DNA of 6,115 nucleotides. Source: Actinomycetes bacterium. GTDB taxonomy: Bacteria > Actinomycetota > Acidimicrobiia > Acidimicrobiales > Bog-793. Below the pieces are notes generated by a model that saw nothing but the letters and a program-made list of their open reading frames with translations, was not told where the DNA came from and searched no databases. A program made the translations under genes and the position numbers. Numbering within the stretch: the first letter of the stretch is position 1; each line of letters begins with the position of its first letter. Shown here one piece after another: positions 1 through 6,115 of this stretch. Location of the stretch: assembly GCA_021785095.1 (NCBI GenBank), contig JAJYGM010000487.1, positions 1 through 6,115 of the forward strand, read 5' to 3'.

Positions 1-18
1 CGAGAGGGGTCTTCCATG

Positions 19-50
19 CCGTCCACACCTGTGGACTGTGGTGTGGAAGA
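19..50. promoter_or_regulatory. DnaA-box-like cluster in the dnaA leader
   Basis: Three 9-mers resemble the high-GC DnaA box TTGTCCACA: CCGTCCACA (19-27, + strand, 7/9), TGTGGACTG (30-38, - strand, 7/9) and TGTGGAAGA (42-50, - strand, 7/9). The first two form a perfect 7-bp inverted repeat, GTCCACA-CC-TGTGGAC (21-36). The cluster ends 26 bases before the preferred dnaA start at 77, a fitting place for DnaA to repress its own gene or for an outlying part of the origin. None of the boxes is perfect, and the promoter itself is not recognisable in the short stretch available. The role is inferred from family knowledge. Confidence 0.5.
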
Positions 51-76
51 ACAGAGACCTGAGGGGCTCCGAGCTG

Positions 77-1519
77 GTGACAGAGGCCCAACTACTGTGG
101 AAAGACTGCTCGATCGCCCTGCAGTCGCAGGTGTCGGAGGCGGCTTGGAAAGCCTGGTTCGCCGACATCCGTCCGGTGGCGGTCGTGAACGGCACGCTTG
201 TGCTGGCGGTGCCGAGCGCCGTGGTGCGCGACCGCCTGGACGGGCGCTTCCAGGCGCTCTTGCACGACGCGCTCACGGACACGACAGGCAAGGACTACCC
301 GATCCGCTTCGACGTCCAGGTGGACGAGACGGCCCATGACTCCGCCGGCGGCGTCGACCTGCTGCGAAGCGACGCCCAAGGACAGGCAATGGCCGCCGAG
401 CTCGTCGCCGAGAGCGCGCGGACCCAACGCGCCGGGTACGACTTCTCGCCGAGCCGGACGTCTCGTGGTGAAAAGGAGAGGGAGAGCGACGGTCAGTTCA
501 GCGCCCGCTACAGCTTCGACGCCTTCGTCATCGGCCCGTCGAACCGATTCGCCCACGCGGCGGCCCTGTCGGTGGCGGAGGCTCCCGCCCGCAGTTACAA
601 CCCGCTGTTCGTCTACGGCGGCGCAGGGCTCGGGAAGACACACCTCCTGCAGGCGATCGGCAACTACGTCCGGGAGAACTTCCCGCGTCTGCGGGTGAGG
701 TACGTCTCGACGGAAACCTTCATGAACGAGTTCGTCGAGACCCTTCGGGCCAAGACCGACATGGCGGAATTCCGCCGCCGCTACCGCGAGTGCGACGTCC
801 TGCTCCTCGACGACGTCCAGTTCATGGACAAAAAGGAGTCACTCCAAGAGGAGCTGTTCCATACCTTCAACTCCCTCTACGGCGCCTCCAAGCAGATCGT
901 GCTCACCTCCGACCGTCCGCCGAAAGCGATCGCCACCCTGGAGGACCGGCTCCGCAGCCGCCTGCTGTCGGGTCTCACCACCGACATCCAGCCTCCCGAG
1001 CTCGAGACCCGCATCGCCATCCTCCGCACCAAGGCAGAGCACGAGGGGGCGGTGGTCGGCGACGAGGTGCTCGAGTTCATCGCCTCCAACGTGAAGGACA
1101 ACATCCGCGAGCTCGAAGGTGCCCTGATCAGGGTCACCGCCTTCGCCAGCCTCAACCGCCAGCCCCTCACAAGGGATCTCGCCGAGACGGTGCTGGCTGA
1201 CATCGTGGCGGCGAGCCAGCCTCGTCGGATCACCGCCCGCCAGATCCTCGACACATCGGCCTCGCACTTCGGCTTCTCCATCGACGAGCTCTGCGGGCCC
1301 AGCCGGAGGCGGCCCCTCGTGATCGCGAGGCAGATCGCCATGTACCTCTTCCGTGAGCTGACCGACTACAGCTACCCAGCGATCGGGCGGGAATTCGGCG
1401 ACCGGGACCACACGACCGTGATCCACGCGGTCGAGAAGATCTCCTCACTGATGCGAGAACGGCGGCAGATCTACGACACGGTCACCCAGCTCATCGTCCA
1501 GATCAAGCACGGTGACTGA
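77..1519 (+). CDS. dnaA: Chromosomal replication initiator protein DnaA
   Basis: DnaA is the AAA+ ATPase that binds DnaA boxes, forms a filament on oriC and melts it so the helicase can load. The 480-residue product shows all domains. Domain I (about 1-85) includes LWKDC and WKAWF. A short, charged, low-conservation linker follows. The AAA+ core has Walker A GGAGLGKT (181-188), Walker B LLLDDVQF (242-249), a sensor I region (IVLTSDRPP) and the arginine-rich LEDRLRSRL. Domain IV, the DNA-binding part, has [12 protein letters not shown] and the signature RDHTTVIHA (from Arg443). The start chosen is GTG 77, because GAGGGG (61-66) lies 10 nt upstream and the protein then begins MTEAQLLW, a normal DnaA N-terminus. 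The frame stays open to GTG 38, which would add 13 residues (493 aa), but that start sits inside the DnaA-box cluster and has no ribosome site at a usable distance. The gene precedes oriC and dnaN, as is usual. Confidence 0.97.
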   Translation: MTEAQLLWKDCSIALQSQVSEAAWKAWFADIRPVAVVNGTLVLAVPSAVVRDRLDGRFQALLHDALTDTTGKDYPIRFDVQVDETAHDSAGGVDLLRSDAQGQAMAAELVAESARTQRAGYDFSPSRTSRGEKERESDGQFSARYSFDAFVIGPSNRFAHAAALSVAEAPARSYNPLFVYGGAGLGKTHLLQAIGNYVRENFPRLRVRYVSTETFMNEFVETLRAKTDMAEFRRRYRECDVLLLDDVQFMDKKESLQEELFHTFNSLYGASKQIVLTSDRPPKAIATLEDRLRSRLLSGLTTDIQPPELETRIAILRTKAEHEGAVVGDEVLEFIASNVKDNIRELEGALIRVTAFASLNRQPLTRDLAETVLADIVAASQPRRITARQILDTSASHFGFSIDELCGPSRRRPLVIARQIAMYLFRELTDYSYPAIGREFGDRDHTTVIHAVEKISSLMRERRQIYDTVTQLIVQIKHGD

Positions 1520-1628
1520 GCTGTGGACACACAAGTGGTGAACTTCCGTCTCGGCTGTGGAAGGCTGGCTGCGATGCGTGGATTGCGCGGCAGCTATCCC
1601 CAAGCGCGCGGTACTACCCCGTTCTCGC

Positions 1629-1647
1629 TGTGGGCAACCGTGGATAC
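1629..1647 (-). promoter_or_regulatory. Tandem DnaA-box pair in oriC
   Basis: TGTGGGCAA (1629-1637) and CGTGGATAC (1639-1647) are two same-orientation DnaA-box-like sites. They start exactly 10 bp apart, about one helical turn, so DnaA protomers on them would face the same side of the DNA. They match the consensus at 8/9 and 7/9. Each alone is modest; the pairing and the setting inside oriC raise confidence. Binding is inferred. Confidence 0.5.
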
Positions 1648-1690
1648 TTCGCGAACAACCTCACCGCGATCTAGCAGGGACGACGCGAAC

Positions 1691-1740
1691 TTATCCACAC
1701 TCCACAGCCCTTACTACTCCTGTTACCGAATTCCCATACC
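1691..1740. promoter_or_regulatory. oriC unwinding element: DnaA box, GC linker, DnaA-trio-like repeats
   Basis: The order of parts matches the basal unwinding module described for bacterial origins such as that of Bacillus subtilis. A perfect DnaA box TTATCCACA (1691-1699) is followed by a second core TCCACA (1701-1706), a GC linker GCCC (1707-1710), then triplets TTA-CTA-CTC-CTG-TTA (1711-1725). The DnaA-trio is 3'-(G/A)AT-5', read here as 5'-(C/T)TA on the + strand: triplets 1, 2 and 5 match fully and triplets 3 and 4 match at two of three bases. The stretch 1711-1740 has 17 A/T in 30, clearly above the flanking genes, and would be the melting site. Function is inferred from this arrangement. 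Confidence 0.6.
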
Positions 1741-1758
1741 GAAGGAGAAGACACTGCC

Positions 1759-2883
1759 GTGAGGTTCCGCGCGGACCGCGACACCCTCCTCGAGACCCTG
1801 GTCACCGCAAGCAGGGCATCCGCCAGCCGCTCGGCCTTGAGCGGCGCAGCACCCGGGCTTCAGATCACGTTGCGTAGCAACGTGCTCGAGGCCGTCGGAT
1901 CCGACCCGGATCTCGTCATCGAGGCCCGGTGTGAGGTCGCCGGCGAGCAGGACGGCACGGTCCTCGTCCCGACCCGCCTCGTCACCGACATCGTCCGGTC
2001 CTTCGAGTCCGGTGCCGTCTCAGTGGCGGGGGGAGAGGAAGAAGCGAGGTTCTCGGCTGGCCGGGCCGAGTTCGTCGTCCGTGTCGCCGCGGGGGCGGAG
2101 ATCACCCGCCTCAGCTCGCCTGAGACCTCGGGGATCGACCTTCCGGCCGTGACTTTCGCCGACGGGCTGCGTCAGGTCGTCCGGGCGGCGCTCGCCGATG
2201 ATTCACGGGCTCCCCAGCTCACGGCCGTCCAGATGCAGGCCACCGAGAAGGGCCTTCGTCTCGTTGCCACGGACTCCTACCGGCTCGCTTTCAGGGATTT
2301 CGAAGGCATGAGCGCTCTCGAGGAGGGAAGTCAGGTCCTTGTCCCCGCCAAGGCACTGGGAGAAGTGCAGCGGCTGGTCTCCCAGGCGAAAGACGACCAG
2401 GACGAGATGATCGGCTTCCGCCACAGCGACCTCGATGCTGTCTTCGACCTGGACGGCGTACGGATCACCACCCGCCTCGTACGGGGGCAGTTTCCCGACG
2501 TCTACCGGCTTGTCCCGAGCTCGTACGCCTACCGGCTACGGGTATCGCGCGAGGACTTCGCCTCAGCACTTCGTCGGGTGCGGCTGCTCGTCCGGGACAG
2601 CAAGGACATCACCACACCAGTCCGGCTGTCCTTCCGCGAGGGAGGGGTCGAGCTGCAGGTCCTGACACCGGAGAGCGGCCGGGCGGTCGAGGCGCTCGAA
2701 GGAGAGTTCTCCGGCGAGGACATCATGATCGCCTTCAACCCGGGCTACTTGCTCGACGGAGTGGAGGCCTTGCGCTCCGACCTGCTCGTCATCGAGGTGA
2801 ACGACCCCGGTAAGCCGGCACTGCTCCGGGGCGAAGGTGAGGACGAGTACCGCTACCTCCTCATGCCGGTCAAGGTCTCCTGA
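1759..2883 (+). CDS. dnaN: DNA polymerase III beta subunit (sliding clamp)
   Basis: DnaN forms a ring-shaped dimer around DNA, tethers the replicative polymerase and is a docking site for repair proteins. The product has 374 residues, normal for the family, in three similar clamp domains (roughly 1-120, 121-245, 246-374). Clear family marks are ATDSYRLA (from about 170, matching the ATDGHRLA cleft motif of E. coli), VLVPAKAL, GQFPDVYRLVP, IAFNPGYLLDG, GKPALLR and the C-terminal YLLMPV, which helps form the partner-binding cleft. Domain I is less standard: the LPARPxxPVL stretch usual near residue 25 is replaced by a Ser/Ala-rich segment (SRASASRSALSG). The start is GTG 1759, with AGGAG (1743-1747) 11 nt upstream, giving the typical opening MRFRADRDTLLETL. 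The gene follows oriC directly, so part of its leader is origin DNA, and a promoter there could respond to DnaA binding (inference). Confidence 0.97.
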   Translation: MRFRADRDTLLETLVTASRASASRSALSGAAPGLQITLRSNVLEAVGSDPDLVIEARCEVAGEQDGTVLVPTRLVTDIVRSFESGAVSVAGGEEEARFSAGRAEFVVRVAAGAEITRLSSPETSGIDLPAVTFADGLRQVVRAALADDSRAPQLTAVQMQATEKGLRLVATDSYRLAFRDFEGMSALEEGSQVLVPAKALGEVQRLVSQAKDDQDEMIGFRHSDLDAVFDLDGVRITTRLVRGQFPDVYRLVPSSYAYRLRVSREDFASALRRVRLLVRDSKDITTPVRLSFREGGVELQVLTPESGRAVEALEGEFSGEDIMIAFNPGYLLDGVEALRSDLLVIEVNDPGKPALLRGEGEDEYRYLLMPVKVS

Positions 2884-2936
2884 GCGACCCCGCACCGGTG
2901 CGCGACGGCCCGCTACCGAGGGAGCGGGTCACGACG

Positions 2937-4007
2937 GTGACTTCACTCACCGTCAGGAACTTCCGCAACCTCGAGCACCTCGCGCTCCACCCGGCGCCCG
3001 GCGGGCTCACCGTCATCAGGGGCGAGAACGGTGCCGGCAAGACGAGTCTGCTCGAGGCGATCTCGTACTGCTCGACGCTCAAGTCCTTCCGGGGCGTCCA
3101 ACGTGATGCGCTGCTGAGGAGCGGCGAGGACGAGGCGCGGGTGTCCTGTGAGCTGCTACAGGGCAGCCGGCGGCTCGACATCGACGTCCGAATGCAGGCC
3201 GGGCGCCGCGACCTCGCCGTGGTGAACCGCCAGCGGGTGACAAGTGCCAAGGACCTCGTCGAGGTGCTGAAGACGACGCTGTTCACACCCGATGACCTCG
3301 ACCTCGTGAAGGGTTCCCCGTCCGGGCGCCGCGACCTCCTCGACGACGCCATGCTTGCGACCGCCCCCCGCCTGGCAGCCGAGCGGGCGTCGCTCGAGCG
3401 CATCCTCCGTCAGCGCAACGCCCTGTTGCGTCAGCTCGGAGGCCGGTTGCCGAAGGAGGCCATGCTCACCCTCGACGTCTGGGACGAACGGCTGGCGACG
3501 ACCGGAGAGCGTGTGGCGAGTTCGCGCGAGGACCTGGTCGCCGCTCTGTCGCCGTACGCATCGACGGCCTGGACTGCCCTCGCGCCGTCCGCCGGCGACC
3601 TCGCGTTGTCCTACCGGCGCTCGTTCACCGGATCGCTGGCCGAGGCGATCGCCGCCAGCAGGCAGGAGGACCTCCGACGGCAGGTCACGACGGTCGGGCC
3701 GCAGCGAGACGAGCTGGAGATCGAGGCCGGTGGCCTCGACTCGCGCACCCGGTTGTCCCAGGGCCGCCAGCGGGCGGTCGCGCTGGCGCTCCGGCTCGGG
3801 ATCCACCGGTACGTGACCGAGGTGACCGGCTCGACACCAGTCCTCCTCCTCGATGACGCGTTCTCCGAGCTCGACGAGCGGACGAGCCGGGCGCTCGTCG
3901 CCGAGCTTCCGAGGGGTCAAGCGCTGCTCACCACGGCAGGTGAGCTGCCACCCGGTGCCTCGCCCGACCTCGTGGTCGAGATCTCGGCCGGAAGGGTCCT
4001 GCCGTGA
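2937..4007 (+). CDS. recF: DNA replication and repair protein RecF
   Basis: RecF is an SMC/ABC-type ATPase that works with RecO and RecR to load RecA on gapped DNA and to protect stalled forks. With the GTG start at 2937 the protein has 356 residues, close to the usual 360-370. Visible motifs are the opening MTSLTVRNFRNLEHL, Walker A GENGAGKT (29-36), the ABC signature region LSQGRQR (273-279) and Walker B LLLDDAFSELD (Asp306-Asp307), with a helical lid region between. The frame is open to GTG 2898 (13 more residues), but the start at 2937 places the first beta strand correctly and has GAGGGAG (2918-2924) 12 nt upstream. It begins 53 nt after dnaN and its stop overlaps dciA, so the three genes are probably one transcript. 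Confidence 0.96.
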   Translation: MTSLTVRNFRNLEHLALHPAPGGLTVIRGENGAGKTSLLEAISYCSTLKSFRGVQRDALLRSGEDEARVSCELLQGSRRLDIDVRMQAGRRDLAVVNRQRVTSAKDLVEVLKTTLFTPDDLDLVKGSPSGRRDLLDDAMLATAPRLAAERASLERILRQRNALLRQLGGRLPKEAMLTLDVWDERLATTGERVASSREDLVAALSPYASTAWTALAPSAGDLALSYRRSFTGSLAEAIAASRQEDLRRQVTTVGPQRDELEIEAGGLDSRTRLSQGRQRAVALALRLGIHRYVTEVTGSTPVLLLDDAFSELDERTSRALVAELPRGQALLTTAGELPPGASPDLVVEISAGRVLP

Positions 4008-4351
4008 CGGGGCGTGACGAGAGCCGTTTCGAGGGTCTCTCCGAATCGCTCGAGCTCACCGCGATCGGCGACGCGATGAGCTCGCTGCTGCGTGCGCGAG
4101 GGCTCGGCGCGACCGCAGTTCTCGCAAAGATCTCCCAGGTGTGGGACGCCGCCGCCGGCCCAGAGCTGGCGGCGCGCATCGAGCCGGTCGCCCTGCGCGG
4201 CCGGGAGCTCGTCTGCGAGGTGGCCGAGTCCGCCTGGGCGACCCAGGTACGTCTCGTGTCCGATCGTCTCCTCTCCCGCCTGGAGGAGGAGCTCGGAGCA
4301 CGCGTCGTCGACCGTCTGAGCGTCCGCGTCCGACCCAGGTCAGGACGGTGA
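4004..4351 (+). CDS. dciA: DUF721 protein, DciA-type helicase-loading factor
   Basis: The 115-residue protein fits the DUF721/DciA family, proposed as the ancestral helper of the replicative helicase DnaB in bacteria that lack DnaC or DnaI. Family marks are the early VWDAAAGPELA segment (Trp47), a strand pair VALRGRELVCEV, the conserved SAWATQ (Trp78-Ala79), and an amphipathic helix LSRLEEELGARVV before a basic tail (RVRPRSGR). It is close to the bare domain, without the long extra N-terminus I recall for some actinobacterial members. The GTG start overlaps the recF stop (GTGA) and has GGAAGGG (3990-3996) 7 nt upstream, so translation is probably coupled to recF. Position between recF and gyrB is typical for actinobacteria. 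The family call is firm; the exact role in this organism is inferred. Confidence 0.88.
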   Translation: MTGRDESRFEGLSESLELTAIGDAMSSLLRARGLGATAVLAKISQVWDAAAGPELAARIEPVALRGRELVCEVAESAWATQVRLVSDRLLSRLEEELGARVVDRLSVRVRPRSGR

Positions 4352-4377
4352 GCAGCCGGAAGAAGCGGCCAGAAATG

Positions 4378-4407
4378 TTCGGTCGGGGCGGCAGTTCACG
4401 GTAGAAT
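4378..4407 (+). promoter_or_regulatory. Possible gyrB promoter
   Basis: TAGAAT (4402-4407) matches the -10 consensus TATAAT at five of six bases and is one of the few such hexamers in this GC-rich DNA. The best -35 candidate, TTCGGT (4378-4383, 18-nt spacer), keeps only the initial TT, so recognition would rest on the -10. A start at A4414 would give a leader of about 88 nt before gyrB. A promoter fits the 150-bp gap, which breaks the otherwise tight gene packing. Pattern only; not shown to be active. Confidence 0.4.
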
Positions 4408-4418
4408 CGTGGCATTGC

Positions 4419-4470
4419 TGGGCCCCGTGTGAGGTCATCCTCGCTGGTAGCCATCGACGGCGCTGGCCCA
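4419..4470 (+). promoter_or_regulatory. gyrB leader with small inverted repeats
   Basis: The region holds a 6-bp hairpin, GTGAGG-TCAT-CCTCGC (4429-4444, one T-G wobble), enclosed by a second 6-bp inverted repeat, TGGGCC (4419-4424) with GGCCCA (4465-4470). A nested fold of the gyrB leader RNA is possible. No T-run follows, so it is not an intrinsic terminator, and it matches no riboswitch that I recognise. In GC-rich DNA such short repeats can occur by chance. Confidence 0.25.
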
Positions 4471-4501
4471 TGAGAACAACCACCTTTGGAAGGTCGCGCC
4501 C

Positions 4502-6115
4502 GTGGTAATGAACGCCGAGACCAAGGATCGAACGGCGACCGCGTCGCGGTACACCGCCAATGACATCACAGTCCTCGAAGGTCTCGAGCCCGTTCGGAAG
4601 CGTCCGGGCATGTACATCGGGTCGACGGGGCCGAGTGGGCTGCACCACCTCGTCTGGGAGATCGTCGACAACGGCGTCGACGAGGCGATGGCGGGCTACT
4701 GCACCCGGATCGACGTGACGCTGCTCGCCGACGGAGGGTGCCGCGTGATCGACAACGGCCGAGGGATCCCCATCGACGAGCACCCGCAGTACAAAGGCAA
4801 GTCGGCCGCAGAGGTCGTGTACACCGTGCTCCATGCCGGCGACAAGTTCGGCGGCGGCGGTTACAAGGTCTCCGGCGGGCTGCACGGCGTCGGAGCATCT
4901 GTCGTGAACGCCCTCTCCACGCGGGTCCTCCTCGAAGTGGACCGTGGCGGTAAGCGCCACCGGATGGAGTTCCGCGACGGTGGCCGTCCGGTCGGGAAGC
5001 TGGAGGTCGTCGGCGATGCGCCGCGAGGCCGTACCGGTACGTCGGTCTCCTTTTGGCCAGACGGCTCCGTCTTCGAAGAGACGGACTTCCGTGCTCAGAC
5101 GATCACCGAGCGCCTCCAGGTGTACGCCTTCCTCAACCGCAACCTGGAGATCCGCTTCAAAGACGAGCGACCCGGCCACGATCCCGAGCCACAGGTGTTC
5201 AAGTACGCCGGGGGAATCGCCGACTACGTCCGGCACCTCAACGCCACGAAGGAGGCGCTGTTCAAGCGGGTCGCTTCCTACTCGGTGTCCGATGACACCC
5301 AGGAGGTGGAGGTCGCCCTCCAGTGGAACACCGGCTACTACGAGTCGATCCACTCGTTCGCGAACGGCATCGCCACCATTGAGGGCGGGATGCACGAGGA
5401 TGGCTTTCGTCAGGCGCTGACCAGTGTCATCAACAAGTTCGCCAGGTCTCGCAATCTCGTGAAGGAGGGCGCCGAGGGGCTGGCGGGGGAGGACGTCCGC
5501 GAGGGTCTCACGGCCATCGTGTCGGTCCTGCTCACCGAGCCGCAGTTCGAGGGTCAGACGAAGGCCAAGCTCGGCAACACCGCCATGCGCTCGCTCGTCG
5601 CCCGGGCGACGAACGAGAAACTCGCCGAGTGGCTGGAGGAGAACCCGAAAGAGGGCGCCCAGATCGTGAAGAAGGGCCTCGACGCCCAGCGCGCCCGGTT
5701 GGCGGCCAAACAGGCCAAGGACCTCACCCGGCGAAAGAGCGCCCTTGACGGGGCAGGGCTGCCGGGCAAGCTGTACGACTGCTCCTCGCGTAACGCGCAC
5801 GAGTGCGAGCTCTTTATCGTCGAGGGCAACTCGGCTGCCGGCTCAGCCGTGAAGGCGCGTGACCCCCGCACCCAGGCGGTCCTCCCGATCCGCGGAAAGA
5901 TCCTGAACGTCGAGAAGGCCCGGGTCGACAAGATGCTGAAGAACGCCGAGATCCAGGCGCTCATCATGGCGATCGGCGCCGGCCTCGCCGACGACTTCGA
6001 CCTCACGAAGATCCGCTACGGCAAGGTGATCATCCTGGCGGACGCCGACGTGGACGGGTCGCACATCCGGACGCTGTTGCTCACGTTCTTCCTCCGGCAG
6101 ATGAAGCCGTTCGTC
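4502..6115 (+). CDS. gyrB: DNA gyrase subunit B (N-terminal part, cut by window end)
   Basis: GyrB is the ATPase half of gyrase (A2B2), which adds negative supercoils and relieves strain ahead of forks. The first 538 codons are present and the frame is open at the edge. The GHKL ATPase domain shows RKRPGMYIGS, the catalytic Glu53 in EIVDN, Asp84 in IDNGRGIP, and the lid KFGGGGYKVSGGLHGVG (Gly125-Gly131). The transducer follows (GGIADYVRHLN, FANGIATIEGG, KNLG-like TKAKLGNT). The TOPRIM domain has Glu441 and the metal-binding DADVDGSHI (Asp514, Asp516, Asp518). The TOPRIM motif reads EGNSAAGSA, with Asn443 where Asp is usual and Ala for the first Gly; the active Glu and Asp residues are intact. 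Start: GTG 4502, with GGAAGG (4488-4493) 8 nt upstream. ATG 4508 is possible but has a 14-nt spacer. Context after dciA favours gyrB over parE. Confidence 0.96.
   Translation, partial: MVMNAETKDRTATASRYTANDITVLEGLEPVRKRPGMYIGSTGPSGLHHLVWEIVDNGVDEAMAGYCTRIDVTLLADGGCRVIDNGRGIPIDEHPQYKGKSAAEVVYTVLHAGDKFGGGGYKVSGGLHGVGASVVNALSTRVLLEVDRGGKRHRMEFRDGGRPVGKLEVVGDAPRGRTGTSVSFWPDGSVFEETDFRAQTITERLQVYAFLNRNLEIRFKDERPGHDPEPQVFKYAGGIADYVRHLNATKEALFKRVASYSVSDDTQEVEVALQWNTGYYESIHSFANGIATIEGGMHEDGFRQALTSVINKFARSRNLVKEGAEGLAGEDVREGLTAIVSVLLTEPQFEGQTKAKLGNTAMRSLVARATNEKLAEWLEENPKEGAQIVKKGLDAQRARLAAKQAKDLTRRKSALDGAGLPGKLYDCSSRNAHECELFIVEGNSAAGSAVKARDPRTQAVLPIRGKILNVEKARVDKMLKNAEIQALIMAIGAGLADDFDLTKIRYGKVIILADADVDGSHIRTLLLTFFLRQMKPFV

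Larger units (their letters stand above)
1520..1758. other. oriC: Putative chromosomal replication origin (oriC)
   Basis: This 239-bp spacer between dnaA and dnaN has no believable gene and collects DnaA-box-like 9-mers. On the - strand: TGTGGACAC (1522-1530, 8/9 to TGTGGACAA), TGTGGAAGG (1556-1564, weak), TGTGGGCAA (1629-1637, 8/9) and CGTGGATAC (1639-1647, 7/9 to TGTGGATAA). On the + strand: CTATCCCCA (1594-1602, 7/9), the perfect TTATCCACA (1691-1699), and a second core TCCACA (1701-1706). The right end, before the dnaN ribosome site, is visibly richer in A and T than the rest. Location, box density and the unwinding-type element together support oriC. The spacer is short compared with the origins of Streptomyces, so further boxes may lie left of dnaA outside the window. 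Confidence 0.85.

Noticed and set aside
1643..1648. GATACT as a -10 element for dnaN within oriC
   Set aside because: Only four of six bases match, no -35 is present at a good distance, and it overlaps a DnaA-box-like site that explains it better.
1523..1762. 79-codon frame on the + strand across the dnaA-dnaN spacer
   Set aside because: It covers the DnaA boxes and the dnaN ribosome site, has no family resemblance and no ribosome site, and its composition looks like non-coding origin DNA.
3156..3920. 254-codon frame on the - strand inside recF
   Set aside because: It is a shadow of recF with no domain, no ribosome site and no independent support.
4429..4444. Hairpin as an intrinsic terminator after dciA
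   Set aside because: The stem is short, no T-run follows, and it lies about 80 bases after the dciA stop and downstream of the possible gyrB promoter.
4429..4473. Possible 14-residue leader peptide before gyrB (GTG to TGA)
   Set aside because: There is no ribosome site in front of the GTG, no regulatory codon run, and such short frames arise easily by chance.
4340..5800. Long open frame of 486 codons on the - strand, opposite gyrB
   Set aside because: It mirrors the gyrB codon pattern, has no recognisable domain and lies wholly antisense to a well-conserved gene. Long antisense frames are expected in GC-rich DNA.
1..6115. A new defence, mobile or CRISPR-type system
   Set aside because: Every open stretch on the + strand is accounted for by core replication genes with intact motifs. 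I saw no spaced repeats, transposase or integrase motifs, attachment sites or tRNA in the window.

Overview
The window is the replication-origin locus of a GC-rich bacterium. Four complete genes and one truncated gene lie on the + strand in the order dnaA - (oriC) - dnaN - recF - dciA (DUF721) - gyrB. This order, the GC-rich third codon positions, the use of GTG starts and the style of the DnaA and DnaN C-termini point to an actinobacterium. The wording of DnaA domain IV and the DUF721 gene between recF and gyrB would fit a lineage such as Acidimicrobiia, but that placement is inference from memory and was not searched.

Layout. Positions 1-76 are the dnaA leader, with a small cluster of DnaA-box-like sites that includes a 7-bp inverted repeat. 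dnaA follows (77-1519). The 239-bp dnaA-dnaN spacer (1520-1758) has no convincing gene and carries the hallmarks of oriC: several DnaA-box-like 9-mers, one perfect TTATCCACA (1691-1699), and next to it a second TCCACA core, a short GC linker and a run of DnaA-trio-like triplets inside a locally AT-richer patch. dnaN (1759-2883), recF (2937-4007) and dciA (4004-4351, overlapping recF by GTGA) are tightly spaced and look co-transcribed. A 150-bp gap then holds a possible promoter and a small leader hairpin before gyrB, which runs off the right edge (4502-6115, first 538 codons).

How the genes work together. DnaA binds oriC and opens it. DciA is the family proposed to help place the replicative helicase. 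DnaN is the sliding clamp that tethers the polymerase. RecF supports gap repair and restart of stalled forks. GyrB, with GyrA (expected just downstream, not in the window), removes the positive supercoils made by replication.

The window is a conserved housekeeping locus and I see no mobile element, CRISPR array, RNA gene or new multi-gene system. The observations most worth following are the DnaA-trio-like unwinding element in oriC and the GyrB TOPRIM motif, which reads EGNSAAG instead of the usual EGDSAGG. The Asp-to-Asn change falls on the position altered in classical GyrB quinolone-resistance mutants.
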